The notes under the pieces are model-generated. The model was not told the DNA's origin. It worked only from the letters and a program-made list of their open reading frames with translations, and did not search any database. DNA of 15,552 nt from an uncultured Oscillospiraceae bacterium (GTDB taxonomy: Bacteria > Bacillota > Clostridia > Oscillospirales > Oscillospiraceae). The translations under genes were made by a program, and so were the position numbers. Shown here in pieces: positions 1 through 6,571 of this stretch. Numbering within the stretch: position 1 is the first letter of the stretch; each line of letters opens with the position of its first letter. The stretch is from contig CAKUHV010000034.1 in assembly GCA_934659445.1 (NCBI GenBank), positions 1 through 15,552 of the forward strand. The letters are read 5' to 3'.

Positions 1-88
1 TTCGGAATAGTGTAGTGCTGGCGGTCTATCTCTTGTTTTCGGTTGCTTGCTTCCTTACCGTACATGAGCATTTGCAGAAGAAATATCC

Positions 89-121
89 GTGTTCCCCGCC
101 CCCTGCGGGGACGGGGAACAC
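89..121. other. GC-rich hairpin upstream of spoIIID, role unknown
   Basis: Arms GTGTTCCCCG (89-98) and CGGGGAACAC (112-121) are exact inverted repeats, and the interior can also pair (CCCC with GGGG). It is not a canonical terminator: the plus strand has A residues, not T, after the stem, and the minus-strand T run precedes the stem. It may belong to the end of an upstream transcript outside the window. No gene is supported in 1-230. Confidence 0.35.
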
Positions 122-153
122 AAAAAAAGAATTGGGAGTTATTTTTCTCCCCT

Positions 154-183
154 TTCTATTCTCCTCCTGCCCCGCATATACAT
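154..183 (+). promoter_or_regulatory. candidate sigma-E-type promoter of spoIIID
   Basis: TTCTATT (154-160) is followed after 14 bases by CATATACAT (175-183). This resembles the mother-cell sigma-E pattern (about KMATATT, 14-15 bases, CATACAMT), with roughly 5 of 7 and 6 of 8 positions fitting. Transcription would start near 190, about 40 bases before the GTG start. In Bacillus spoIIID is sigma-E dependent, which supports the reading. No better sigma-A promoter is visible here. The match is imperfect. Confidence 0.4.
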
Positions 184-230
184 AGCACAACCGCGGGCTT
201 CGCCCAAAAACAGGGGGAGTTGTTGTCATT

Positions 231-503
231 GTGAAAGGGAACATGGAAGACCGGGCCTGCGCGCTGGCCCTGTACATCATAGAAAACCGGGCCACCGTCC
301 GCGCCGCCGCCCGCAGATTCGGCATTTCAAAATCCACGGTCCACAAGGACATCCGGGACCGCCTGCCCCTGTTCAACCGCCCCCTCGCCCTGCAGGTGAT
401 AGCCGTTCTGGAGGAAAATAAGGCCCAGCGGCACATCCGGGGCGGGCTGGCCACCCGGGAGAAATACCTGCATCTGCATCAGCAGGCGGCGGAGGGAAAA
501 TAA
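231..503 (+). CDS. spoIIID: sporulation transcriptional regulator SpoIIID
   Basis: A 90-residue DNA-binding protein of the SpoIIID family, which in Bacillus and Clostridia switches mother-cell gene expression during sporulation, downstream of sigma-E. The helix-turn-helix lies at about residues 21-43 and holds the family core GISKSTVHKD followed by RLP. A second hallmark, RHIRGGLATREKY (67-79), is the basic C-terminal DNA-contacting region. Length is close to B. subtilis SpoIIID (93). I chose the GTG at 231 over the ATG at 243. It gives the usual N-terminus (MKGNMEDRA, like MKxYIEERA in relatives), and AGGGGGAG (212-219) sits 11 bases upstream; the SD-like AAAGGGA before the ATG would be only 2 bases away. 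It stands alone, followed 75 bases later by thyA with its own promoter. Seen: motifs and length. Known: family role. Confidence 0.93.
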   Translation: MKGNMEDRACALALYIIENRATVRAAARRFGISKSTVHKDIRDRLPLFNRPLALQVIAVLEENKAQRHIRGGLATREKYLHLHQQAAEGK

Positions 504-515
504 ATCCGCAGGCCG

Positions 516-544
516 TTGCGGCCAGCTCCGTTTTGTGTTACAAT
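516..544 (+). promoter_or_regulatory. sigma-A promoter of thyA-folA
   Basis: TTGCGG (516-521) and TACAAT (539-544) are separated by 17 bases. The predicted start is near 551, leaving a leader of about 28 bases with a GAGGAG ribosome site before the thyA ATG. The -35 lies just after spoIIID, overlapping a small hairpin (GGCC, 511-514 with 520-523) that may weakly end the spoIIID transcript. Confidence 0.7.
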
Positions 545-578
545 GGAGAAAAATTTCACCCCATGAGGAGGAGCCGCC

Positions 579-1409
579 ATGAGCTACGCCGATCAGGTCT
601 TTATACAGAACTGCAAGGATATTCTGTCCCGGGGCGTGTGGGACACCGACCGCCCTGTCCGTCCCCGCTGGGAGGACGGCACCCCCGCCCACACCATCAA
701 GCTGTTCGGCGTGGTCAACCGCTACGACCTGCGGGAGGAATTTCCCATCCTCACCGTGCGCAAGCAGTTTTTGAAGTCCGCCGTGGACGAGCTGCTGTGG
801 ATCTGGCAGAAGAAGTCCAATAACATCCACGATCTGGGCAGCCACGTGTGGGACGCCTGGGCGGACGAGAACGGCTCCATCGGCAAGGCCTACGGCTATC
901 AGCTGGGGGTGAAGCATCACTACCCCCAGGGGGATATGGACCAGGTGGACAAGGTGCTGTGGGACCTGAAGCACGACCCGGGCAGCCGCCGCATCCTCAC
1001 CAATATCTACAACCACCATGACCTGAGCGAGATGGCCCTGTACCCCTGTGCCTACTCCATGACCTTCAACGTCTCCGGCAACACCCTGAACTCTATCCTG
1101 AACCAGCGCAGCCAGGATATGCTCACCGCCAACGGCTGGAACGTGATGCAGTACGCCGTGCTCACCCACATGCTGGCCCAGGTGTCCGGGCTGGAGGCCG
1201 GCGAGTTCGTCCACGTCATCGCCGACTGCCACATCTACGACCGCCACGTCCCCGTGGTGGAGGAGATCATCGCCCGCCAGCCCTATGACGCCCCCAGGTT
1301 CACCCTGGACCCCGCGGTCACCGACTTCTACGCCTTCACCAAGGACAGCGTCAAGCTGGAGGGCTATCAGGCCCACCCCCTGGACACAAAGATCCCCGTG
1401 GCGGTGTAA
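579..1409 (+). CDS. thyA: thymidylate synthase (ThyA)
   Basis: Methylates dUMP to dTMP using 5,10-methylene-tetrahydrofolate, leaving dihydrofolate; cytosolic. It has 276 residues, normal for the family. Visible landmarks: the phosphate-loop region VRPRWEDGTPAHT (27-39), HVWDAW (89-94), the paired Arg in SRRI (136-139), the catalytic Cys157 in YPCAYSMTFNV, RSQD (177-180), and a C-terminal IPVAV ending like B. subtilis ThyA (KLLFEVAV). The usual LPFNI element reads NGWNV (185-189): the Asn is kept but Pro-Phe is changed. Overall it resembles the B. subtilis ThyA (phage-3T-like) branch more than the E. coli/ThyB branch. The ATG is preceded by GAGGAGGAG at 8 bases or less. folA begins 10 bases after its stop, so the two are cotranscribed and the second gene recycles this enzyme's dihydrofolate product. 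Confidence 0.95.
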   Translation: MSYADQVFIQNCKDILSRGVWDTDRPVRPRWEDGTPAHTIKLFGVVNRYDLREEFPILTVRKQFLKSAVDELLWIWQKKSNNIHDLGSHVWDAWADENGSIGKAYGYQLGVKHHYPQGDMDQVDKVLWDLKHDPGSRRILTNIYNHHDLSEMALYPCAYSMTFNVSGNTLNSILNQRSQDMLTANGWNVMQYAVLTHMLAQVSGLEAGEFVHVIADCHIYDRHVPVVEEIIARQPYDAPRFTLDPAVTDFYAFTKDSVKLEGYQAHPLDTKIPVAV

Positions 1410-1419
1410 GGAGCGGACC

Positions 1420-1896
1420 ATGAATCTCATCGTTGCTGTTGACAAGAACTGGGCCATCGGGAAGGACGGCGACCAGCTGATCTACATTCCAGAGGATCTG
1501 AAGCACTTCAAGGCCCTGACCACCGGCCACCCGGTGATCCTGGGCCGCAGGACCATGGCCACCTTCCCCGGCGGGCGGCCCCTGAAGGGCCGCCGGAACC
1601 TGATCCTGTCCCGGGACCCGGCCTTCGCCCCCGAGGGGGGCGAGGTATACCCCGACCTGGAGCGGCTTCTGGCCGCCGCCCCGGCGGACAGCTTCGTGGT
1701 GGGGGGTGCGTCGGTCTACGCCGCGCTGCTGCCCCACTGTGACACCGCCCACATCACCCGGATCGATGCCGCCTTCCCCGCGGATAAGTACTTTCCCGAT
1801 CTGGACGCGGACCCGGAGTGGCAGATAGAGGACGTCTCTGACCCCATGGAGCACAACGGGCTGTCCTTCCGGTATTACACCTATATCCGTAAGTAA
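1420..1896 (+). CDS. folA: dihydrofolate reductase
   Basis: NADPH-dependent reduction of dihydrofolate to tetrahydrofolate; 158 residues, standard for bacterial DHFR. Residues aligning with E. coli sites: Ile13-Gly14 of the Met20-loop start, Asp26 (catalytic, E. coli Asp27) in IPEDLKHF, Phe30, GRRT (42-45) and RPLKGRRN (53-60) at the NADPH/substrate pocket, the Gly95-Gly96 pair in VVGGASVY, and Thr113 in ITRID. The stretch before Asp26 reads DQLIYIPED, so the Trp normally at E. coli position 22 is replaced by Ile21. I recall similar variants in clostridial DHFRs, but it is worth noting for folate and trimethoprim binding. The start ATG follows TAAGGAG (1407-1413), where the ribosome site overlaps the thyA stop, implying coupled translation. 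A strong terminator starts inside its stop codon. Confidence 0.94.
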   Translation: MNLIVAVDKNWAIGKDGDQLIYIPEDLKHFKALTTGHPVILGRRTMATFPGGRPLKGRRNLILSRDPAFAPEGGEVYPDLERLLAAAPADSFVVGGASVYAALLPHCDTAHITRIDAAFPADKYFPDLDADPEWQIEDVSDPMEHNGLSFRYYTYIRK

Positions 1897-1933
1897 AAAC
1901 ACACCCCCGGCCGGTGGCCGGGGGTGTGTTTTT
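1895..1933. terminator. bidirectional terminator between folA and the TAXI gene
   Basis: An 18-bp perfect stem (1895-1912 with 1916-1933) has a 3-base loop, a GC-rich core (CCCCCGGCC) and flanking A5/T5 tracts, so it works in both directions. It overlaps the folA stop and the first bases of the TAXI stop codon, closing two convergent transcripts. Confidence 0.93.
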
Positions 1934-2882
1934 ACTTCTCAAAGCCGGAGCAGTTTTCCTGATAAAACCGCTCCGCGCCCGCATGCAGGGCGATGGGCAG
2001 CCCCTCCCACAGGAAGCCCTCCTCCTTTATCGCTGCCATGGCCGGGTGCTCCTCCTTCAGGGTATCCCGCGCCTGCCACAGGGCCTGGGTCAGGGCGTAG
2101 ACCTGTTCCTCGTCCATGGATGCGTCCACGCACAAAAGACACTTACTGCCGAAGGTGGGGATCTCCTCCACTTGGCCGACATAGCTCTCCGCGGGGATGG
2201 CCGCGGCGCAGTAGACCTCGTTGGCGGCCAGGAGCTGCTCCAGCTCCTCCAGGGTATACCGCAGCACATTGCAGGGCAGCTGCCGTGACAGGTTCACCAG
2301 CCCCTCCGCCGGAGTGCCCACAAAGCCGTGGACCGCGTCCAGCTTGCCCTCGGCCAGCTCACGCCAGCCCTGCTCCAGACTGCAATTCTCCAGCACCGGG
2401 CCGTCTCCGTCCGTCTTCAGCACCTCAAGGCTCACCTGAGCCGTCTGCTCCGTCACTGAGTTCTCCGGCCCCACGCCCAGGCGCTCTGTAGTTATGTCGT
2501 GGACATACAGCAGACCGCTGTCCGCCGGAGCCAGCCAGGTGGATACGCTCACATACACCGCGCCGATGGCCCGCAGGCCCTCCGCCGTTCCGGCCTGCAG
2601 CGCGTCATAGGCGGCATCTGCCGTGACCAGACCCAGATCGATCTCACCGGAGGACAGGTCGGCGATGTTCTGCTCCGAGCCGGTGGAGGCTCCCACGTTC
2701 AGCTTTCGGGTCTCGCTGGCCATTGCCCCGGCAATGGCCCGGCCCACGGGGTACATGGTGCCGCCGCTGTCTGCGGTGCCGATGGTCAGCACCTCCAGCG
2801 GCGCCGGACGCGGGGCGCACGCCGCCGCAGTCAGCAACAGAAGGAGCGCCGCCGCTCCCGTCCATATCCTGCGCACATTCAC
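1932..2882 (-). CDS. TAXI-family TRAP transporter solute-binding lipoprotein
   Basis: A 316-residue extracytoplasmic binding protein of the TAXI type. A hydrophobic signal ends in a lipobox-like TAAAC, placing the lipid-anchored Cys at residue 22. The mature part starts with the family signature LTIGTADSGGTMYPVGRAIA (positions about 32-51), then STGSEQNIADL and a GEIDLGLVTADAAYDA segment typical of TAXI proteins. The start is taken as GTG at 2882 because AAAAGGAGGG lies about 8 bases before it; the same frame stays open upstream only fortuitously. No TRAP membrane subunit (DctM or DctQM) is adjacent, so it is an orphan here. Its ligand cannot be read from sequence. Thermus thermophilus TAXI was crystallised with glutamate/glutamine, and the next gene is a glutamate symporter, so an acidic amino acid is a reasonable guess only. 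Confidence 0.88.
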   Translation of the reverse strand: MNVRRIWTGAAALLLLLTAAACAPRPAPLEVLTIGTADSGGTMYPVGRAIAGAMASETRKLNVGASTGSEQNIADLSSGEIDLGLVTADAAYDALQAGTAEGLRAIGAVYVSVSTWLAPADSGLLYVHDITTERLGVGPENSVTEQTAQVSLEVLKTDGDGPVLENCSLEQGWRELAEGKLDAVHGFVGTPAEGLVNLSRQLPCNVLRYTLEELEQLLAANEVYCAAAIPAESYVGQVEEIPTFGSKCLLCVDASMDEEQVYALTQALWQARDTLKEEHPAMAAIKEEGFLWEGLPIALHAGAERFYQENCSGFEK

Positions 2883-2939
2883 CGGTCGTGCCCTCCTTTT
2901 CCCCGTCAGCCTGCGGCCGGAAAAACGGCCATTGAGCGC

Positions 2940-2968
2940 AGTATAACACAAAAACCGGCTTTGTACAA
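2940..2968 (-). promoter_or_regulatory. sigma-A promoter of the TAXI gene
   Basis: On the minus strand TTGTAC (2968-2963) is followed after 17 bases by TATACT (2945-2940). The start would fall near 2933, about 50 bases before the GTG. The promoter begins just after the gltS terminator, so the two genes are separate units. Confidence 0.72.
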
Positions 2969-2994
2969 CCACTGTTTCCCACGGGCGTCGCACT

Positions 2995-3027
2995 AAAAAG
3001 TCCCGGCGCCTCATATGAGGCGCCGGG
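2995..3027 (-). terminator. terminator of gltS
   Basis: A perfect 26-bp palindrome (3002-3027, arms CCCGGCGCCTCAT and ATGAGGCGCCGGG) is followed on the minus strand by AC and five T (2999-2995). It lies 37 bases past the gltS stop. Confidence 0.9.
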
Positions 3028-3063
3028 TGTGAGAAAAGAGAGGGGCTCTTGAAGAAGGTTGTG

Positions 3064-4317
3064 TTACGCCACGATACCGGCGAAGATGGACAGGAAGATG
3101 GGGTTGTAGATGTCGTCAATGATCACGGCGAAGGAGGGATACAGCACCCAGGCCACATTGTGCCAGCCGTACTGGTCCATAACGGCCTTCTCGTTGGCCA
3201 CGGCGTTAGGGCCGGAGCCGCAGCCCCAACCGCAGTTGCCGGCGGTCATAACGGCGGCGCCGTAGTCGCGGCCAAACATGTTGAAGGAGACGAAGATACC
3301 GAACAGAGCCATCAAAATCGCCTGAGCCAGCAGGATCACACCCATCTGACCGGCGACGGGGGCCAGGGCGGTAATGTCGATGGTCATCAGCACCAGGGCC
3401 AGATACAGCTCCAGGAACATATGCTCAATGGCGTCCACCTCAGGGGTGTTGAACTGGATGTTGCAGACCTCCATGATGTTGCGGACAATAGCGCCAGCGA
3501 ACAGGCAGCCGATGAACTTAGGCATCTCAATGCCGGGGATGTTGTCCAGCAGGCAGTAGATGGGCATACCCAGGGCGGCGGCCAGCAGGCACAGAGCGAA
3601 GGTGGAGACCATGCGGCCGTTGTTCAGCTCGGGAACGCTGCCGGTCATCTCGGCGTCGGGCTTGTCGTTGGGGTCGGACTTCAGACCGTGACGGGAGATC
3701 AGGAAGGCAGCCACAGGGCCGCCGATGAGGGAGCCCATGATGTTGCCCATGGTACCGGCGGCCACGCCCACAGTGGTGGCAGAGTCGGGAGCGCCGAACT
3801 TATCAATAAAGATGGAGCCAAAGGCGGAGGCGGTGCCCACGCCGCCGGACATGGCAGAGGAGGAGCACTGTAGGGCCAGCAGGGGGTGCAGGCCGATGAC
3901 CTTGCCCACCAGAACACCCAGCACATCCTGCAGGGTGATGAGCACGCAGGCAGCCACGGCAATCTTGATGCACAGCTTGCCGCCGGCGCGGCGCAGCAGC
4001 TTATAACTGAAGCCGAAGCCCACACACAGGAAGAAGATGTTCTGGCACAGATCCTTGATGGTGGCAACGTCGAACTTGATGGCCATGACGCCGGTGCCCT
4101 TGATCACGGCGATGATGATAGAAAACAGCAGGCCGGAGACCACAGGGGCGGGGATTGCGAACTTTCTCAGGGCGCCGCTGTGGGCTACCATCCACCGGCC
4201 CATAAAGATCACGATGGCGGCAAAGCCCAGGCTGCACAGATACTCAAACTTGAACGAGGCAACTGCCCCGTCGGCCGCCGGAGTATAGGTGCCGAAGTAG
4301 GAAAGGATATGTTCCAT
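3064..4317 (-). CDS. gltS: sodium/glutamate symporter (GltS, ESS family)
   Basis: An inner-membrane Na+-coupled glutamate carrier of 417 residues, slightly longer than E. coli GltS (about 400). It shows the two inverted-repeat pore-loop motifs of the family: SGGVGTASAFG (157-167) and GWGCGSGPNAVAN (363-375). About ten to twelve hydrophobic segments surround them, with a hydrophilic middle loop (about 210-235, SDPNDKPDAEMTGSVPELNN) separating the two halves as expected. The N-terminus begins with a short periplasmic-like stretch before the first helix at about 25-42. The start ATG is preceded by AAGGAGGAG with 6 bases spacing. It is transcribed alone from a good sigma-A promoter with three phased repeats upstream, and ends at a palindromic terminator. 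The neighbouring CdaR-like regulator probably controls it. Substrate is assigned by family only. Confidence 0.9.
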   Translation of the reverse strand: MEHILSYFGTYTPAADGAVASFKFEYLCSLGFAAIVIFMGRWMVAHSGALRKFAIPAPVVSGLLFSIIIAVIKGTGVMAIKFDVATIKDLCQNIFFLCVGFGFSYKLLRRAGGKLCIKIAVAACVLITLQDVLGVLVGKVIGLHPLLALQCSSSAMSGGVGTASAFGSIFIDKFGAPDSATTVGVAAGTMGNIMGSLIGGPVAAFLISRHGLKSDPNDKPDAEMTGSVPELNNGRMVSTFALCLLAAALGMPIYCLLDNIPGIEMPKFIGCLFAGAIVRNIMEVCNIQFNTPEVDAIEHMFLELYLALVLMTIDITALAPVAGQMGVILLAQAILMALFGIFVSFNMFGRDYGAAVMTAGNCGWGCGSGPNAVANEKAVMDQYGWHNVAWVLYPSFAVIIDDIYNPIFLSIFAGIVA

Positions 4318-4381
4318 TTGTTACTCCTCCTTGTTGTATATATGACGTTCTCCAGAATGAGTGTCCGTCTTTCATTTGTGC

Positions 4382-4410
4382 ATTATACGAAGAGAAAAAT
4401 GGAAAATCAA
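4382..4410 (-). promoter_or_regulatory. sigma-A promoter of gltS
   Basis: On the minus strand TTGATT (4410-4405) is followed after exactly 17 bases by a perfect TATAAT (4387-4382). The start would be near 4375, giving a leader of about 57 bases. The -35 box directly touches the repeat array at 4411-4463. Confidence 0.82.
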
Positions 4411-4463
4411 TTTTTGTACTTAATGAACGACTTTTGTAAGTAACGTTAATTTTTTGTAAATAA
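4411..4463 (-). repeat. three 20-bp-phased direct repeats, candidate activator operator for gltS
   Basis: Plus-strand copies are TTTTTGTACTTAA (4411-4423), CTTTTGTAAGTAA (4431-4443) and TTTTTGTAAATAA (4451-4463). Starts are exactly 20 bases apart, about two helical turns, so all three present the same face of the helix. Shared core is TTTTGTAnnTAA, read as TTAnnTACAAAA in the direction of gltS transcription. They span about -36 to -88 relative to the predicted gltS start, with the first abutting the -35 box. This geometry fits an activator site. The divergent-free, adjacent CdaR-like gene (4572-5663) is the natural candidate binder. An UP-element-like AT tract is the alternative. Confidence 0.6.
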
Positions 4464-4527
4464 CACGGGCCGGAACCGTTTCCAAAAGTACATATGTCCG
4501 TCCGCTGCGGAGTGCCCCTGCGGCAAA

Positions 4528-4562
4528 CAAAAAAATCCCTCCGCCTGCGGCGGAGGGATTTT
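4528..4562 (-). terminator. terminator of the CdaR-like regulator
   Basis: A 14-bp stem (4532-4545 with 4549-4562), core TCCCTCCGCC, loop of 3, is followed on the minus strand by a run of T. It begins 10 bases past the regulator's stop and separates it from the gltS control region. Confidence 0.9.
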
Positions 4563-4571
4563 GGATTTCTT

Positions 4572-5663
4572 TCAGGACTCGATGCCCCGGGAGATCAGGT
4601 ATTTCTTGACCATGAGCGCCACCTTGAAGGTGATGGCGTCGTCAAACTCCCGCAGGTCCAGCCCGGTGAGCTTCTTGATCTTCTCCAGACGGTAGACCAG
4701 GGTGTTCCGGTGGACGAAGAGCTTGCGGGCGGTCTCGGACACGTTCAGGTTGTTCTCGAAGAACTTGTTGATGGTCAGCAGGGTCTCCTGATCCAGCGCA
4801 TCGATGGGGTTCTTCTTAAAGACCTCCTGCAGGAACATCTGGCACAGGACGGTGGGCAGCTGATAGATCAGACGGCCGATGCCCAGGTTCTCGTAGTTGA
4901 TCACGGTCTTCTCGGTGTCGAACACCTTGCCCACATCGATGGCCACGCCGGCCTCTTTATAGGCCCGGGCCAGGTCGCGGATGTGATTGACCACGGTGCT
5001 GATGCCGATGACCACCTTTACCCCCAGCTCCTGCTGCACGGCGGTGGCGATCTGCTTGGCGATCTTCATAAGCTCTTTGGCGTCCGCCCCCTCGGGCAGC
5101 TGCTTGATCAGAGCCACGTCGGTCTCGTTAATGGAGATGACGAAGTCGGCCTGCCGGTCGGGGAACAGACTCTGGATCACGTCGACGGTGCTCACATCGG
5201 TGCCGCTGAGCTGCCGCACCAGCAGGGCGGCCCGGGGCGCCTCGGACAGGAAGTGCAGCTCCTTGGCCTGGGTGTAGATGTCACCCAGAAGGATATTGTC
5301 GGAGATGATGTTCTTGACGAAGGTAGCCTTGTCGTGCTTCTCCTCGTAATAGGCCTTGGTGCCGTTGAAGGCCACCACCGCCATGGCGCACAGGGCGTTG
5401 GCCATCTCGTCCTCGCCCTTGACAAAGGCGGCGTAGTCCAACTGCATCCCGTGACCGGACAGGGCGCGGAAGGTCTTTCCGTCGCAGCAGACGGGACCGC
5501 CCTCGGCTCCGCTGAGTGCAAACACCGCGCTGGACCACACCTCGCCGATGCTGGCCAGATCGCTGCAGGCCACCACGCAGCCCTCGGCGTCGATCACACC
5601 TACCACACGGTCGATACTGTCCTTCATCTGTAATACAACGCCCTGAAACATTCTGCTGGACAT
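4572..5663 (-). CDS. CdaR/PucR-type transcriptional regulator
   Basis: A 363-residue cytosolic regulator. The C-terminal helix-turn-helix (about 303-352) is characteristic of the CdaR/PucR family: NLNVSETARKLFVHRNTLVY then RLEKIKKLTGLDLRE. A degenerate GGDEF-like middle domain covers about 140-250. The N-terminal part (about 8-50), with GVIDAEGCVVACSDLASIG, resembles the sugar-diacid recognition domain of CdaR. E. coli CdaR is about 385 residues, so length fits. The start is ATG 5663 because GGAGGG lies 6 bases before it; a second Met four codons later is possible. It is transcribed from its own promoter and ends at a terminator just before the gltS control region. Relatives activate neighbouring transport or catabolic genes, so gltS is the likely target. 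The effector is unknown; glutamate is a guess. Confidence 0.85.
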   Translation of the reverse strand: MSSRMFQGVVLQMKDSIDRVVGVIDAEGCVVACSDLASIGEVWSSAVFALSGAEGGPVCCDGKTFRALSGHGMQLDYAAFVKGEDEMANALCAMAVVAFNGTKAYYEEKHDKATFVKNIISDNILLGDIYTQAKELHFLSEAPRAALLVRQLSGTDVSTVDVIQSLFPDRQADFVISINETDVALIKQLPEGADAKELMKIAKQIATAVQQELGVKVVIGISTVVNHIRDLARAYKEAGVAIDVGKVFDTEKTVINYENLGIGRLIYQLPTVLCQMFLQEVFKKNPIDALDQETLLTINKFFENNLNVSETARKLFVHRNTLVYRLEKIKKLTGLDLREFDDAITFKVALMVKKYLISRGIES

Positions 5664-5696
5664 GCCGATCCCTCCAAATACTGAATCTTTGCCCCT

Positions 5697-5726
5697 ATTA
5701 TAACGGCTCTCCCCCGTTTTTGGCAA
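5697..5726 (-). promoter_or_regulatory. sigma-A promoter of the CdaR-like regulator
   Basis: On the minus strand TTGCCA (5726-5721) is followed after 18 bases by a perfect TATAAT (5702-5697), with the start near 5690 and a short leader of about 27 bases. AT-rich DNA with T/A runs (5731-5755) lies upstream. No clear terminator for rsuA is visible in this gap. Confidence 0.8.
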
Positions 5727-5767
5727 GAGGTTTTTTTGATTTTTTTGTGAAAAACGCCGAACAGGTT

Positions 5768-6490
5768 TTACATCCGTCCGCCGCTCCTCAGCTTTTCAGT
5801 CTCCGCCGCCGTCAGCAGCCGCCACTGGCCGGGGGCCAGGCCGGGATCCAGCTCCACCGCCCCCATAGACAGCCGCTTCAGATAGGTCACCGGCTTGCCC
5901 CGGGCGGCCAGCATCCGCTTCACCTGGTGGTACTTCCCCTCCCGCAGGGTGATGCGGCAGCGGTCCCCCTCCCCCAGGATCTCAAGGTCGGCAGGCAGGC
6001 ATTTCAGGCCGTCCCCCAGGGTCAGACCCGCCCTCAGGGCCTCTGCGTCCTCCCGGGTCAGCTTTCCCTCTACCCGGGCAAAGTACACCTTATCCACATG
6101 CTTTTTGGGCGAGAGCAGGTCGTGGGCCAGGGGGCCGTTGTCGGTGAGCAGCAGCAGGCCTTCCGTATCCTTGTCCAGCCGGCCCACGGGGAACAGGCCC
6201 CGGCGGCGCAGGTGCTCCGGCAGCAGATCCAGCACGGTCCTCTGTCTGCGGTCCTCGGTGGCGGACAGCAGCCCCGCGGGCTTGTGGAGCATCACATAGA
6301 CGAAGGGGGCGCAGTCCACCTGCTGCCCGTCCACCAGGATGGACGTCAGTGCGGGGTCGAATTTCTCCTCCGGTCTGCGGACCACCGCCCCGTCCACGGT
6401 GATCCGCCCCTGCCGGACCATATCCCGCAATTCCTTCCGGCTCCACCGTCCAGTGGAGGCCAGCAGCTTGTCCAGCCGCTCTAAAGACAT
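5768..6490 (-). CDS. rsuA: rRNA pseudouridine synthase, RsuA family
   Basis: Isomerises uridine to pseudouridine in rRNA; E. coli RsuA acts on 16S position 516. The 240 residues are arranged as an N-terminal S4 RNA-binding domain (about 1-58, LDKLLASTGRWSRKE then ITVDG) and the catalytic domain from about 63. The catalytic motif is GRLDKDTEGLLLLT (103-116) with nucleophile Asp106. The motifs MLHKPAGLLSA (67-77) and GKYHQVKRMLAA also fit the RsuA/RluB/RluE/RluF group. The start is ATG 6490, giving the standard MSLERLDKLL N-terminus with AAAGGGTG about 8 bases upstream; the frame is open far upstream by chance. Assignment to RsuA rather than RluB/E/F rests on general resemblance, so the exact target base is less certain. 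It diverges from the DUF4830 gene, and no convincing promoter was found. Confidence 0.88.
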   Translation of the reverse strand: MSLERLDKLLASTGRWSRKELRDMVRQGRITVDGAVVRRPEEKFDPALTSILVDGQQVDCAPFVYVMLHKPAGLLSATEDRRQRTVLDLLPEHLRRRGLFPVGRLDKDTEGLLLLTDNGPLAHDLLSPKKHVDKVYFARVEGKLTREDAEALRAGLTLGDGLKCLPADLEILGEGDRCRITLREGKYHQVKRMLAARGKPVTYLKRLSMGAVELDPGLAPGQWRLLTAAETEKLRSGGRM

Positions 6491-6571
6491 AAATGACACC
6501 CTTTCTATGCATAAGCGCCCCCGCAGGGGCATAGAGTAGAGCAAAATCATCTCCGGAAAGGAGCGATCCTC

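Noticed and set aside
3..185. Open plus-strand frame at the left edge with a hydrophobic stretch (VVLAVYLLFSVACFLTV), possible tail of an upstream gene
   Set aside because: It runs through the GC hairpin and into the spoIIID promoter region, and nothing in it is recognisable. Too little to support a gene.
3002..3027. Perfect 26-bp palindrome as a possible protein-binding site or recombination site
   Set aside because: It follows the gltS stop and precedes a T tract in the right orientation, so a terminator explains it.
4471..4484. cre-like sequence (TGGAAACGGTTCCG on the minus strand) upstream of gltS, possible CcpA site
   Set aside because: About 11 of 14 positions fit the cre consensus, but key flanking positions fail and it lies beyond the repeat array. 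Chance is likely.
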